Shown: positions 40,931-54,219 of the stretch, piece after piece
Numbering within the stretch: the first letter of the stretch is position 1
Layout of the letters: the number at the start of each line of letters is the position of its first letter
Source of the DNA: Apophysomyces variabilis
Taxonomy: Eukaryota; Mucoromycota; Mucoromycetes; Mucorales; Mucoraceae
Length of the DNA: 64,000 bases
Assembly (NCBI GenBank): GCA_002749535.1
Contig: MZZL01000383.1
Location: forward strand, 124,001-188,000
Reading direction: 5' to 3'
Translations under genes and position numbers: made by a program
The notes under the pieces: model-generated
Databases searched by the model: none
What the model saw: only the letters and a program-made list of their open reading frames with translations
Told to the model about the DNA's origin: nothing

Positions 40931-42419
40931 TCATGTGCCCGTATAAGAAGAGTTTTTGGCATCCGCAGTGGCTGCCGATCGTCGTATAGTCTTCGTACGG
41001 CTGCCAGGTAATCCTGGTCGATCACTAGCAGTAGTAGCTGCTGCGTTCACAGTCACTTCAGCCGTTGACTTCTTGGCCGTAATACCAATGACACTTTTAT
41101 GAGTACTAGTGGTCGAGTTTTGCAGGTGGCTAAGCGTCTTTGACCTTGAGATGGCATTGTGTCGAATATCTTCATGCTGTTTTGGCAGCATTTTTTCACC
41201 GAGAACACGAGTATTACTTCGTCTCGGGAGTCCAATACGACTCGTTGATTTTGATACCGATATCGAATCAGTTATGGTTCCGGCATACCTGGACGACCTT
41301 GTCGTCGGCGGAGCAGGTATATGCGACCCTCGCGTGGCCAGTCTAGAATGCATAGGTGGTACTTTTGACGTAAGCATCGGCAAGCCATCCTTCGTTTCAC
41401 ACCTCGACGGAAGGCTGGAAAATGGACGTTCAGTCGTCGGTATGGGGGGTGGAATTGCACATGGTGCGCGACCACAACTTTGACTTCTTCTGACATGGTC
41501 CGTTAACGGAGTAGTAGATCTGCTACATACTATCCTTGTAGGTCTAGTTTCGCTGCAAGTGCCAGTGACATCTTGCAACGCTGTGAAGTGCGTCCTTTCT
41601 ATGCTTGATAACTGTTTGATATTCTTTGCCACACTTGACGTCTGACGGATCTTATTTACAGATTCTAAGTGTTGTTAAAGATATAGACCCAGTCTACGTA
41701 AAATCAGCGCTAATCTCTTATTACCGTCGTCTGGGAGAATACTATCTCCATTTAACTAGAACAAGCGTTGAAGTTTGTATAGAGTCTGTTTCTATAAAAT
41801 ACCTGTCTTAACATACCTTTCCCACATTCAATGGATGACAAATCGGTTTGCGTACCATTTTCAAACGCTCGCGATTGTATATTGACCGAATTTGGATATG
41901 ATCGAGCGTTTTGGCTGACCACTTCTCTAATCCATACAGAACCTACCAGTAAATCGAAACATATTGTCTGTATAATTAGTGGGAGCTTAAAAGGAATTCG
42001 CTTTCCTAGTTTTACATCTAGGTTCCAAAACGATTCTTTTGAGTCATCTAGATCCAAGGTAGATAGTTCAGGTAGGTCTGTTTCATCTTCCATTGATGTT
42101 GTGAAATTGGCGCTGATGAAGTCATCTAGATCAATGCTATCCTCTGAGCTTACAGAGGATAGAGATTCGGATATATCTCTGGGCTGCTCCTGGTTTCCAC
42201 TGCTAAGGTCGTTTTAGCGTTTTATTATTATCGTTGTGTCCTTGTGTGCTACCAAGAAGGACCGCTCTTGTCTTCTCTCTCTTTCACTATTATTGCGTTA
42301 GTATCCTTTTCCTGACCTTGCGAACCTGTCAAACAACCTTGCAGATCCGACTGTTTTGGCAATGAGCTGTTCGATCGAACGGATGCCTGATGGTCATTGA
42401 CATTGAATGTGTGAGTCAT
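40931..42419 (-). CDS. Ser/Thr-rich hypothetical protein
   Basis: Three exons join in phase. Exon 1 runs from ATG 42419 (MTHTFNVNDHQASVRSNSSL) to a GT near 42250. Exon 2 opens CSGNQEQPRDISESLSSVSS. Exon 3 begins at 41664 (ESVNKIRQTSSVAKNIKQLS) and runs to TGA 40931. The middle contains an acidic patch (EDSIDLDDFISANFTTSMED, then LDLDDSKESFW) and a more ordered piece (FKLPLIIQTICFDLLVGSVW). The C-terminal 230 residues are basic and low-complexity, with many S/T-P and R-S sites (RIGLPRRSNTRVLG, DRPGLPGSRTKTIRRS). No domain recognised. It looks like a disordered, phosphorylatable protein. Convergent with the SEC12 gene. Confidence 0.6.
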
Positions 42420-43825
42420 TGTAAAGAATCAGAGAACAAATGGAGAGTCGACGATTATAAACTTCCCGAAGAACGAGAAACGCCATATTAAAAAATTTCC
42501 ATCACTATTGGTAATTCTTCGCAGACTATCTAGGTTTCTGTTGGATTGTATCTCTACTTTCCAGAGAGTTCGTTGTGTCGTCTTTCCGGTTGCCCTCCGT
42601 TGCCCGAGAAAACGTGGCCTGTAAACCTACCATGCAAGATGAAAACAGCGTACATGAAAGGATGGGTGTGTTACTTTCATCTCCTTAATCTCCGAAGAGC
42701 TATCCTCAACGTAATTATGCAATCCTTAAATGGGCAAGAAGAAAAGGCTTCTATTGATGTCTGGCGTTGCATTAGCCTTCGGTGCAAGTTTGCATCACTT
42801 GTGTAACCTGGAAAAGAGATACGCGTCAAGGGCGAACGAACAAGGTAAGATTTTTGTCTGCCATTTTGAATAGGCAAACAACACGGCAATAGAAGGGCTA
42901 CGCGATGCCTTGTCAAGGCAATCAGCGTGCCTTGACCGCTTGCTGTTCTTGGATTTTTAATAGTCTATTGTGACGAATCAGGTAGGCAGGCACTGGACCT
43001 GAAATAAAGAGGGTTATGATTCACTTCATCAATGTGCTACTCCTCCTCATTAAATTACATCCCCTACAGCTTTAGGTGCTTTTCAGAAAACAGAAAGTAG
43101 AATTATTGGCTATAACCATTTCCCGTAATCGAGGCTTCCGCTCGAGCTTGTCAAAGTGGAAAGTCTCGGTATTAACTGAAAAATGACTCTTGAAAACGGA
43201 GCAATAGCACAAGCTATCGTGTGAAGTTTGTGTTTTTGGAGGGACTTAAGCAATTCTATGTAATGGTTAAGGTACCATGACAAATGATTGATGATCAGAT
43301 TAGGAAAAGCGATAATCACTTTATAAAGTTCTGTATACAATTGGATTCTGCACGAGCTACTGCCTTTGAAGCATGGAGGAATAGCAATCCTAAGCTACCC
43401 TAGTTTAAAGCCTTTGCTTGCTTGAGTCATAGAAGCTGATCAAATAACAACTACTGGTTCGTAATCATTTCGTATGTGGGATGAAAGTTCTTATTCGGAA
43501 GGAAGCAACGAGGAAAATGAAAAATGAATTACATTTCCACTAACTTTGTAAGATTAGCGTAAACTTATCTCAGCGCTAAGATCTCTTTGATTCGTTGCGT
43601 GTACAATGAGTTAATTTATACTAGTCTCCACATTACAGAAAAAAAAAGAGCATATCTCACTAATTGTTGCAGATCTTTGTTATGCACTGGCAAATGAGCT
43701 TTTCAAAATACTAGGTTGTGTGGGCACGTTCTCGTAAGATCGCCAAGGGATATTTAAACCCAAAGAAATCCAATGTCCTTTTTCCTTGTCTTTCAGCTCT
43801 CGCCCTTTCATTACTTTCTCTTATC
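42420..43825. other. Intergenic, no gene recognised
   Basis: A minus frame 42916-42677 (RISFPGYTSDANLHRRLMQR) is protein-like but alone and of unknown family. A TTAAA-containing stretch at 43749-43759 is the likely promoter of the next gene. Confidence 0.4.
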
Positions 43826-44215
43826 ATGCGTTTCCAAGCCGTTCTTTTCGCTGTTACTGTGTTATTCGCTGCTTCGACTCATGCTGCACCCGTCAAGCCA
43901 GACGTTGGTGCTGGCACTACGAACGTGAACGCAGGAAACGATCTTGCAGGAACCGGCACCACCGATACCAGCAGTTTGGCTAGCAACCCTCTGACGGCGG
44001 ACATCTTGGGCGAATCTCCCCTCGGCGGCAAGACCGCTCTCCCCGCTGTGGACACCCTTGGGCAAACAGTAGGCAGTGTGTTGCCCAAGAGAGAACAAGT
44101 CATTCCCCCAAGCACCGTACAAGAAGCCAACAGTGTTGCCTCTGAAAGCGAGAATGACCTGACCCAGACGGCTGGCAGCGTAACAAACGGTTCGATTGGT
44201 CAGCTCACCGCCTAG
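43826..44215 (+). CDS. Small secreted protein, unknown
   Basis: A 129-residue intronless protein. ATG 43826 is chosen because it begins a classic signal peptide (MRFQAVLFAVTVLFAASTHA, cleavage before APVKP); the frame also runs further upstream, but that part looks like leader. The mature part is Gly/Ala/Thr/Ser-rich, Cys-free and low-complexity (VGAGTTNVNAGNDLAGTGTT). It has one dibasic site, LPKR-EQV, which a Kex2-type protease could cut. Cell-wall or secreted structural role is a guess; no family recognised. Confidence 0.7.
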   Translation: MRFQAVLFAVTVLFAASTHAAPVKPDVGAGTTNVNAGNDLAGTGTTDTSSLASNPLTADILGESPLGGKTALPAVDTLGQTVGSVLPKREQVIPPSTVQEANSVASESENDLTQTAGSVTNGSIGQLTA

Positions 44216-44711
44216 AGAGCAGATTCAAACCGCAAAATGTGGCAACATTATAGTCTAGCTTGCCATCTTTGTTTCTTGACGTTGTATTGTCTCAATGTAG
44301 GAATAAATATTCAAATATTTAAGTTGACGATCAAACGCGTCGATACTTTGATAATAAGCTCTTATGGCGTTATGGTTTACAGCATTTCTTTCAGAGGCTC
44401 AGGATGCTCATCTACATTCGGACACTTACTATTCTAGTCGTTGCAGTTGCAGAGCCCTCCTTTTTCAGAGCAGTTAGGCAGATTTAACCAATCCTCAAGA
44501 TCTGGTTTCGAGCATTCAATCGGTCGCACTTCAGAGGGAAATAGATAACCTATCTTTCCATTAACATGGAACATTTCTCCAACTGAAACGTTCCGTTCAT
44601 AATATCTTGTAATTTATTCGCTTTAGATATTATGGCAGTTAAAAATACAATATGGGAATGTCATTAAACCAACAATGTGATGGTTATACGTATTTTACAT
44701 GCAAAAGGTAT
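44216..44711. other. Intergenic between convergent genes
   Basis: 3' flanks of the secreted-protein gene and of the kinesin-3 gene; nothing else seen. Confidence 0.5.
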
Positions 44712-47700
44712 TTACTGTGATTCATTCGGGGTGTCAATAACATAGAACTGATCCACTTTTGTAATCCAGTCCATCATATCCTCGTAGTCAGGCGCTTGTA
44801 ATAGGTACACGTTATTACCAGTGTAGATTGCAAACGTATTTGGACGCTACAACAGGTAAGGCAGCATTAATAATTTACATACTTTAGCCGACTTTTATAT
44901 TTTTCTTTTCTTTTCTGTACCTTCAACATGGCCTCGAGATCTTTTTTGTAGTCAACACTAACCGACGACAGATTCATGACACCAAGCTCGTTGGTTTCCG
45001 ACTGATCCTCGTATATGATCAGAAAAGGTCTGGAAAACAATATCAACCAACAGAATTCTTTGTTCCAGCTAAAATTTTACCTTCTTAGCACAAACCAGAG
45101 TTTTGCCCAAGTATCGTCTGTGCCCGTTGGACGCATTAGAAAGCCTTTCTTAGCTACTGTAGCACTGAAAACGCAACATAAGTATCACCCCTTATCATTA
45201 CTGATGTACCAACCTTGGTATCATATGTTGAACATCCGGTGTCAACTTCATGTTTGCTTGGTCTGACGGAGAGTAGGCTGGAATTGGTAATGAATAGGGA
45301 TCCATTACAGAAGGAGGGTGTTGAGAAATGACAATCTAGCAATCATTAAGTTTCGATTCTCTGTGATCGACATATGCAGAGAGATACCTCTTTGTCAGTG
45401 CCATACTTTGACTTCCAAAGATTTAATACTTTCGTCACTAACTGGTCAGGATCCACAGATATTGAATCAACGCGTTGCTGATCATGAAGCATTAACCAAT
45501 GCTTTGTCCTCGATACAGCGTCTTTACGAATCATCTTTCGCCGCGCCTCCCGATAGTCATTAACCAGTGATACTCCACGTGGCCTCCATGATTCCAAGAA
45601 CTCTTCCCCACGAACGTATTTCTGAGCTGTGTTTAAGCGCCATAAATCCCGTAATCTCCGAGTAATAGGAGGTTTGAAATGAACAATGAAAATTCCAGTC
45701 ATCTTTGATAACACGCGTTGCGAGCTCAAAAAGTTTCTAAACATTGAGGTAAAGCTGATCGTATCTTGTCCTTGAATTTGCACTGCGATATCCATCTGGA
45801 AATAAAGAGGCCGAATGCATTTTTCGCATTGTACTTCCCATTGTAGAGTGAGAAGAATGCATTGGTTGGCAGCTGTGACACGGTTAAGAAACAGAGAATC
45901 ATGTAGAGAGCTGTCCCATGGGCCTTGTGCTGATAGTGTGCTTGTGCCAGGATGTTGAAATACAACTTGCTGTTCGGGAAAAAGTGAAATCACGACATTG
46001 GTATGCGCTGGAGACTCGGTGATTTGCCCCTTCGAATCCATAAGACGAATATTACCCAAAGACATGTTACTGACAGATTGCCATGAAAACTTTCTTCCAG
46101 AATCATGCGTCAAAGTGAGCACGATTCGTCGTTGAAGACCCTGTCGTAACGAGAAAATTCCGTTGTCGCAGACATTTTGCGATATTACTTCAACAGGCGA
46201 ATACTCTCCTTCTGCAGTCAACTCGCAGATCTGCACCCATGCAACAACGTCGTGCCGCTCCTCTCGCAACATACCGTCGTCCTGATGATAATCGAGTGTA
46301 AGCTTGCGTTTTAATCGATGATCCAAGACGTCAGTGGTAGATACTACGCCATCCACTGTATCAGCGACAATGTCAACCGGCTCGTTCACATAGGTAACTG
46401 GAGATGACTCAGATAATTCGCGCTCCAAGTGACATTCGGAAAGATGATCAAGGTATTCGGTTTGAGTGCGCCCATAAACTTCGATTGATAAAGTTTTGTT
46501 CAGAACGACATTGAGCATATCAGCACTGACCAAAGTGGAGAGTGTCTGGCGATACGCAAATTCAACTGGTGCTGACCCAAAATCGCTAATAGGATTCGTT
46601 GCAAACAGCTTGTCCGATGATGAATGCTTTCTAACGTTACCAAATGCGGATAATCGAAACTGTGCATGCAGCTGAGTGAGCCATTTTTCCTCTATACCGG
46701 TTAAACTAAGTATCTGGACTTCAAACACTTGCTGTTGGCTGATGTGTAGCAAGCATCGCGAAGATGGCAATACTTTGGATATGCGGGAAAAGGTAGATGG
46801 TGATGGTGGCGATAATGACGATCGATGATTAAGGGTCTCCTTGGCTTCCTGACTCTCCGAACGTGCAATAGGTGCTATCAATACTTTTAGCTTTCCTACT
46901 ATTTCACATGTAGTTTGGCAATAAATGTCAATGGTGCTTTCAATCGGAGCTTCGTAAGCGAGATTTTGAAGAGGAACTGAGCCCACGCCAATGAGAGAGA
47001 AACGAGGAGAGGGGCTTTGATAGAAAGGATCCTCCATGTCAGGATGTGTTAGGTACAACGGCTGTTCTGTGAAATTGTAAATACTTCGCATGCGTTCCAA
47101 TCGTGTCTTGAGATCGTTGAGGGACCATATATAGGTCGCTAGGTGCTTTTTATCAATGACAAGAACACCTACAGTTGGGTATCTTTCGAACTTCTGCTTG
47201 TTCAACTGCTCTTCGTACGTTTCTGTGCTTGAATGTGAGTCCCAGAAAGAGTGCGAAGCGACGGATGCTTCATCGTGAACGATAGTAAACTGATACTCTA
47301 CGGCCTTTCCCAGTTCCTTTGATATCACGTTGGCTTCTTTCAGGATAACAGCATTTGTCAATATCATTTCTGCCATGGTTGCGTAAGCAAGCTTCCTCCA
47401 CTTTTGCATCACTTTGCGTACTAACTCGATCTCCGTTTCTTTATATAGCGGGGAAAACAGAGGCGAGTTGAGTACAGCACCTGGTGGTAATTGCTGTGAT
47501 ATACGCTTGATCTTCGATTCATAAACTTTTTTCTGCTGTTCCAACATGCTCTCCATTTTCTTTTCCGCAAGACGTAATCTGTCCTCAGCCTCTTCCTGCT
47601 GACTACTTGTATCATCATCCCTTTCAGCTTCCATCAATTTAATTCTCCTTTCATATTCTTGCTTCTGTAACTCTAATTGATGCTGCATATCTTCTCTCAA

Positions 47701-50142
47701 CTTTTGAAGCAGTAATTCTTGGTCTGCCACATTCATCCCAGTTTGGACCTCTTCAGCACTTTCAGATGTCATATCAGGGGTGTTCCACACCGTATCTACA
47801 CGAAGCGATGAGGTATGTGACAAAGCATCGTCGTCTGTCCGATATGACCCACTAGATCGTGTCGCCTTAATCTGAAGGCCACTAGAGGCGCTATCATATA
47901 CTGCATCTCGAGGATTTGTGTCTAGGTTGTAGTGATACCGTGCTGCTTCCCGTTTCGCAAAAGTCCAGTCAACCACATCCGGCGTCCTCAGACTATCTTT
48001 ATCCGAAACGGTAAAGTCCAGTGATCCTGCCCGACTGCGGAAATCGTCTGCTTCGACATTGGTCATTGATCCATCTGAAGCTATTAGATGATGTCTGCGC
48101 TCTTTGCGTACTTCCTCTGGATGGTTGAATCGGAAGACATGAAAATCACCCAAGATTACCCTGAACCCACTGCGGAGCACTTTTGGTTCGGTGATTCGTC
48201 TTCCATTTACCATGACCATCGCATCGCTATTTCCAGGATGTATCGTTATCACGCCGTTGTTATTCTCAAAGAAACAATGTTCATCAAGAATGTTCGGTCC
48301 GCTTAGCCGTATATCTGCTACGACGTCGCTTTCTAATCTGCCTACCCTTGTAATTCCAGGCTTGATTTGATACATTAGGCACTCGGTCATCAAAGGGTCC
48401 TCATTTAGATTGACCAGATGCGGGGCGCTCTTGGGAGTGTATATCCCCATATTGTTCTTATCGACCATAATACCGAGCTCTTCCAATGCCTTTTCCCGTT
48501 CCATATGTATCTCTTGCGCCTTTGCTAATTTCTCTTTCCAGGTTTGATTCAAATCATTCAGTAGCTTCTCCGATGTTTGGAGTTGATCCACTACTTCTTC
48601 CTTCGTCAAATATGTAACGTTTCCTGCTGCATCTTTAAGCGCAATCTTTTGCTTTTCTTTGGCGGCTGCTGAGTCTGATTCTTTAGTAGATGTATGCGAT
48701 GTGATTTTCTCGACTTCTTCTGGTGCATAAATCATCAATGTTTCTCGCAGTGCTGCCAACTCTTCTTTAAGCTCGCGTATAAGTTTGGCGTTCGGGTCTT
48801 CATTTACAACAGCCTTATTCTTAATCTTCTTTGCTTGATCAGCGTAGCGAAGTGTGCTTAATGTTTCGTCGTAATCAGCAGGAGATATGGCTGCAATCAT
48901 TGCTGTTTTAGAGTTACCGCCCAGCGAATCTTTAAGTAGCCAAGTCAAAACCTGGGAGCTCCGTTATAATATAGTTCGAATTATCGATAATAATTAACTC
49001 ACCGAATCACGGTATGGGATATGGATATCTTTTGGTTTCCTTCCACTTTTATGTTCATGGGAAGAGTGTTCGGCCAATCCCGCAATTACTTTTCCCAGAG
49101 TAGTTAAGGACTTATTAATATTTGCTCCTTCCTTCAAACGTGCGCCAGTTGCTCCAGTGCTATCTGCTCTCTCGCTGCCTGCTAGATCAACCAGACTAAA
49201 AGGAAAATAATTTAAGCATCATGTGGAAAAAACAACAACTATCAGTTACCTTATCCTTGCCACTTTCTCAGTTGTCATGTTGGTTTCATCATCCAAACGC
49301 TTCGATGTAAGAAACAGTGTAAATACAGCGTGCGATCTGGATGAAGTTGCGTTCATATTTGTCGCCGCTACCGTTCTTGCCTATCTCAAATGGTAAGTTA
49401 CTAAGTTAAAACCCAGTAACCTCTGACCTTGTTTCCTTCATTCATTAAATAGTCTATGTCACCGAAGGAGCCTACCGCAAGGCGGGATAGATCCTCGACA
49501 TACGGTCCCAAGGTAGGGTGTTCCCTCACTCTTAAGTTACTCTTATTCTTTGGATTTAACAAGTCTCTAACTTTCTCGTTATATATTTCAATGTATGTCA
49601 CTTCGACTTGAAATGTCAATACATCCGTCGTATCTCGTGATATTCTGTCGAAAAGATCAGAGCAAGTACGAGGAATAATGCCTTTATCTGCACCATAGCC
49701 CATCTGTAATTAAAGTCAACATAACTATTTCTAAGCATACATTGAACTGACTTACCATAGAATATGACTTTCCGGAACCCGTTTGCCCGTCTGTCGGTCA
49801 AAACCGTTAGACATAGCGTAAACTTAATAGAAAAAGAGGCTTACATGCAAAAATGCAGCAGTTATATCCGTCAAATGCGTGATCCAGTAACTCCCGTCCG
49901 AGGTCTTGATACACTATTTCTTGACTTGCATAATTAGGGTCGTCTCTGTCTACGGACCAATACGATTTGTCGAAAGTGAAAGACTTGGTTTCTTCCTCTT
50001 TATGTGTTTTCTCGCAGGCTGGTCGGGTGATTATGGTTTGGTTTCCGTCCATCCGCACCAAGCAGCTTGCCCCTCGTGCAATCTCCGTAGCACTTAAAGG
50101 TCTGCAGCGCACGACAACTTTAATGTTCCCCGTGGTAGTCAT
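44712..50142 (-). CDS. Kinesin-3 motor (Unc-104/KIF1 type) with FHA and PH domains
   Basis: Starts [20 protein letters not shown]; a very short second exon carries the P-loop [11 protein letters not shown] (about 49792-49758). Kinesin-3 motors carry vesicles and early endosomes toward microtubule plus ends, important in hyphae. Motor motifs include [26 protein letters not shown] (switch I), [20 protein letters not shown] (switch II) and [14 protein letters not shown]. The large exon 48948-45346 then holds the neck, an FHA domain ([25 protein letters not shown]-like VNGRRI), a coiled coil ([20 protein letters not shown]) and the KIF1B-like region. The last exons encode a C-terminal PH domain ([39 protein letters not shown]), ending TPNESQ. 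It appears complete, about 1650 residues. Confidence 0.95.
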
Positions 50143-50683
50143 TCTCGTTAACGGTGGTAAATGCTAACGATGTTGTTTAATGGTTTCAGGTCGTTTGATT
50201 ATAACTGTTAAGTCAAGCACGACTTATCAGACTGTTATTGAGCCGCTTGATTGCATTTACATGTGATAGTGTACGAATACATACGTACGACTCGGCGTCC
50301 TCGTTATGCTAGCAGTTATTTTATAGGAAACAAGGAAGCGGAAAAGCAAAGGGAAACAACGACCTCCTTTGGTTTCGTCTTGGTATATGCTTTTGCGGAA
50401 GTCGAAAACCGTCTATGGAAGGATTGTGATTCCTCCCGACAGATTTAAAGTTGTTAGTGTAAGACAGGCGCTGTGTATTCATTAGCCATCTGTCACTGCA
50501 ATGAAAATCAATCGATAGATTCAGTTATCATGAAATGCGTACATGCTTTCAGGTTAGCTAGACGTTCAGCATCCCAAAAGGAATCTTTCTTAGATACTTC
50601 TTTTATTTTGACGCTTTATCGTCGTTTCTAATGAATCATGACTAAGTCCATCCAGTTTGCGTTTCCCGGGAACTATGAATTGC
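50143..50683. other. Intergenic between the two kinesin genes
   Basis: About 540 bp with the kinesin-3 promoter and the kinesin-5 3' end; no distinct elements recognised. Confidence 0.5.
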
Positions 50684-53537
50684 TTAATCTACCGTTCTCG
50701 TATATACCATATTTGACCTACTTGGTGCCGCTGTAGCTATTCGGTTTGTTACATCTCGTAACAGTGTTGGACCATTTTCATTCGTTTTACCTGGTCGTGA
50801 AACTGGTTCGGAGTGCTCCGAAATATTGTCTATGCTTCGTAACCTCTCCGTCCGAGCTCGCATCTAAATCCCAAGTTAGTAGACCCAATTCATAGTAATA
50901 AATTCGTATATATGACCTCTGCCATGATGTCTGCGGTCAAAGCTAGTTCTTTGATGGCCGTATCCACGGTTCGAGCCCGAGCTGTGTTACCCTTCATACC
51001 AGATAACGTTTTCTCGGAAACATTCTGGTGGAAGCCCTTTAAAAGTAAGATAATGAGTTAAGGACTATCGAAACGAGTACAAAATTGGGATTGACCATCG
51101 AGAAGGCCAGAGAATAAAAATAAAAAGGATATTATCTTCGCTCTGATGAAGATGCACAATACTGCTTTGACGGCGTTGCTCGCGGGTTTCGATCATCTTA
51201 GTCATCAATTCATTTACAGTGCTCATGAATATGTTCATTTCCTCTTCTTCCAATGCCTTCTGATTTTTCACATAGCTTTCCAAAAGCTTATTGCGTTCCT
51301 TGACTCGCTTTGTCTGGACAGCAATTACAAGGAGTTTAGATGGAAAATCTCACACAGTGTCGGTTACCTCATCTAACATATATCCTAGCGTCATATCGTG
51401 CACGTCAGACATAGCCGAATGTTCGTCATTAAGATAAGCCATTTCGTTTTCCATATGACGATACGTCTTTGTATGCCATTTTTCGAAAGCTTTCACCTAG
51501 TTTACTAGATGTTGGAAGACTATTTCTCCATCTAAGCAGTTTGCCAAACTTACTGCTTTATCGAAACCTTGAATTTCTTGACGGAGATGCTGCTGCCTCT
51601 CCAAATTATCCGTTCGAGCTTGTTCTAGTTGTCGTGTCAAGTCTAATTTCGTTTGCATGCAATCTTCAACCACTTCTTGCATTTTCTTAAGGGCATATTC
51701 CAAGGATGCAAAGCAATCTTCCACAGGAGCATCTTCTTCACTCAGAATCTATACCAAATACGTAAGATACATTTAGCAGGAAGTATTTCCTTTACCTTTG
51801 CTATCCGTGGGGTATATTTAGCTAATTGATTTTTCAGACCCTCATGCAACTCGCGTGCTTTTCCCTAGTCAAGTAAAACATTCATATGCTTGATATTAGG
51901 ACTTTCTGAATGCTCACCGCTAGAGTCTTTATTTCCAAATCCTTTGCATGTAATAATCGCTTTTTGTCTTCCAGTTTGTCTTGCGTTTCTTTTACGGCAT
52001 CCTTTAAATGCTGATTCTCATCCTTCAGAGCTTCGTAGGATTTATGGGACATATAAACACCATTTTTGTCATAACTTGCCTAACATATGCATTAAAGCTT
52101 TGTGACTTTTCGGTCCGCTATTTACTTACTTTTAGATCAGACTTTAGGCGTTCAATTTTCATTTCTAGATCTTTAATGAAGCTGTTTCGGTTGATCGGTT
52201 GATTGGCTTCCGGTCGGTTGCGAATATTTTTTGCGCGGCTGGCGTAATCCAACGTGCTGATTATCTCATCTTGATGCATCTGAGCTACAGCCACAGTAGC
52301 AATAATACATGTCTGAGTGCGACCACCTAGCGAATCCTTTAATAGCCTTGTCAGCTTGCTCTCTCTGCGGTACAATCATTAGCTTAGGTAATTCTGGAAT
52401 TCGTATCCATACCGATATGGAATATGGCCAGATTGATCAACCAAGTGGTTAATAACCCGTCCAAGAGCGAGAAGACTCTGATTAATGATGCCTGCTTCCC
52501 GTGCCCGTGCATGCTCTGCACCAGATCTGCCAATATTTTCGGAGCCAGCTAAATCCACTAGGTGTAGCTTTCCGCTTCTCATAATATCTTCCCCTCCCGG
52601 TACATGTTCACGAACGTGGACATTCAAAGTAAAAATACAGTGTGATCGACTCGATTTATCGTTGCATTTCGTTGAAGCAATGGTTCGATTTCGGATGCCA
52701 GCCTGCAACACCCGAAGACCTTGTGCTGTGTTCTGAATGTATGTCTCCTCTGCACCTTGCACCACGACACCCGAGCCAGTCGAGTCCTCGTACAGTTTTA
52801 ATATCGGTCGATCGTCCGAATTATTCAGCAGATCGCGCAACTCTTCGTTATATAATTCCAGCAACGAGACTTTGACTGAATATTCGTGTCCTAGCTTATC
52901 CAAGGTCTCGAACAGATTGTGGATCGTACGAGGGATAATACCAGCAGCAGAAGTATATCGTCCAAACCGCTCTTCAAGATCACCCTCCATGGTATATCTA
53001 GGCTAATGTAAGAAAGAAAAGAAACCACAATTATATGTTATTATACGTACGTTTTGCCTGTGCCTGTCTGTCCATAAGCAAAGATAGTACAATTGTATCT
53101 AGTGCCATGTTAGGATAAAGAAAAATGCACTAGGTGAATTTTATAGAATACCCAAGAAGCATTTCATCCAGAATAGGTTGTACTACTTCGTTATAAATAT
53201 GTTCCTGAGTTGCATCCTGATCAAAAAGGCGATCAAAAGAGTATAGTTTGTTGGTAGTCTTAACAAGCACTTCTCGATTCGGATTCCTCGGTGACGGCTC
53301 CAGTATCACAGGTGAGTCAGCAAGAATCTCTCTCTCATTACGTCCTCTTCAGAAAGGAAAGTGGAAAACATTGGAGTTGAATGCAAGCAGGAACACGACC
53401 ACCTCATACCTGCATCGCACCACAACCTTAATGTTGGTTCCATCTGTTGGTTTCTTTAATTTCTTCTGAGGTCCTTTTATGGAATTTATGGAAGGCGAAC
53501 GTTTGAAAACGCGTGAAAAACGGTGATCGGTCGACAT
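50684..53537 (-). CDS. Kinesin-5 (BimC/Cin8/Eg5) mitotic motor
   Basis: An intron-rich gene from ATG 53537 to TAA 50684. Kinesin-5 forms bipolar tetramers that slide antiparallel microtubules apart in the spindle. Motor motifs: [25 protein letters not shown] (P-loop), the kinesin-5-typical AGIIPRTIHNLFETL, VSLLELYNEELRDLL, KCNDKSSRSHCIFTL (switch I), [20 protein letters not shown] (switch II), INQSLLALGRVINHLV and [20 protein letters not shown], then the neck YASRAKNIRNRPEANQ. A long coiled coil follows (KLDLTRQLEQARTDNLERQQ). The last exons read KGNTARARTVDTAIKELALT, then RARTERLRSIDNISEHSEPV and NGPTLLRDVTNRIATAAPSR. A canonical BimC box with its Cdk site is not obvious. C-terminal exon joins are less certain than the motor. 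Confidence 0.93.
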
Positions 53538-54219
53538 GACGACGGATAGACGTAGAGAACAAAAATAACGGTGTTTCGGTGCTGCAAAATTTCTTTATGA
53601 TCCTTGTTGGTTGGAATCCGACAGAGACTCGATTATAAAACGATCCGCCAAAAATGGTAGCGTATGCTAAACTGAACGCGGATATTAGATGATAAGGCGT
53701 TTGCTTAAATTGAATACTAAAAGACTCGCTATAGAACCAAGCGAAGTTTGTGTAATCTTTTTATGGGCTTCCACAGACTGACGTTTTGTTGACGTTGATG
53801 AACGGAATATTTTATAGGTTATTCAAAAATGCAGACAATGGATCGATATATATGCCTAGTAGCCATAGTCGACACAAAATGTGTCTGTTCAAAATAATCA
53901 ATAGCTTAGGCAATGATATTACTGCTGCTAACAAAGCGTGTTAGCTAGTAATAATCGTTGCTCATTGCCATTAGCGAGAACAGATAAGTTTCATTGATGA
54001 TAAATATATATATGTAGTAATAAGATATAAGCAACGTTTGAATCTCGTCCCTTGACCAAACAGACAATGTTCGGAACAAGTAGCTTTATCTTTTACTTTA
54101 CAGTCGTAAAAAAAAGATATAACAACTACAACGCTAAATATTGTATGACTTACGCTTAGCAACAAAAGAATCAACTTATTTACAAGGTGTGAGCGACGAA
54201 TACGCAGAAAGATCAAACA
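53538..54219. other. Intergenic, AT-rich
   Basis: Kinesin-5 promoter side and PAK 3' flank; includes a run of ATATATATATG near 54003. No gene seen. Confidence 0.5.

Noticed and set aside
41109..41483. Plus-strand frame of 124 codons
   Set aside because: Opposes exon 3 of the minus-strand Ser/Thr-rich gene, which has matching splice phases; the plus frame has none.
50941..51000. GGTTCGAGCCC resembling a tRNA B box near 50969
   Set aside because: No cloverleaf or A box fits, and the sequence is coding in the kinesin-5 C-terminal exon.
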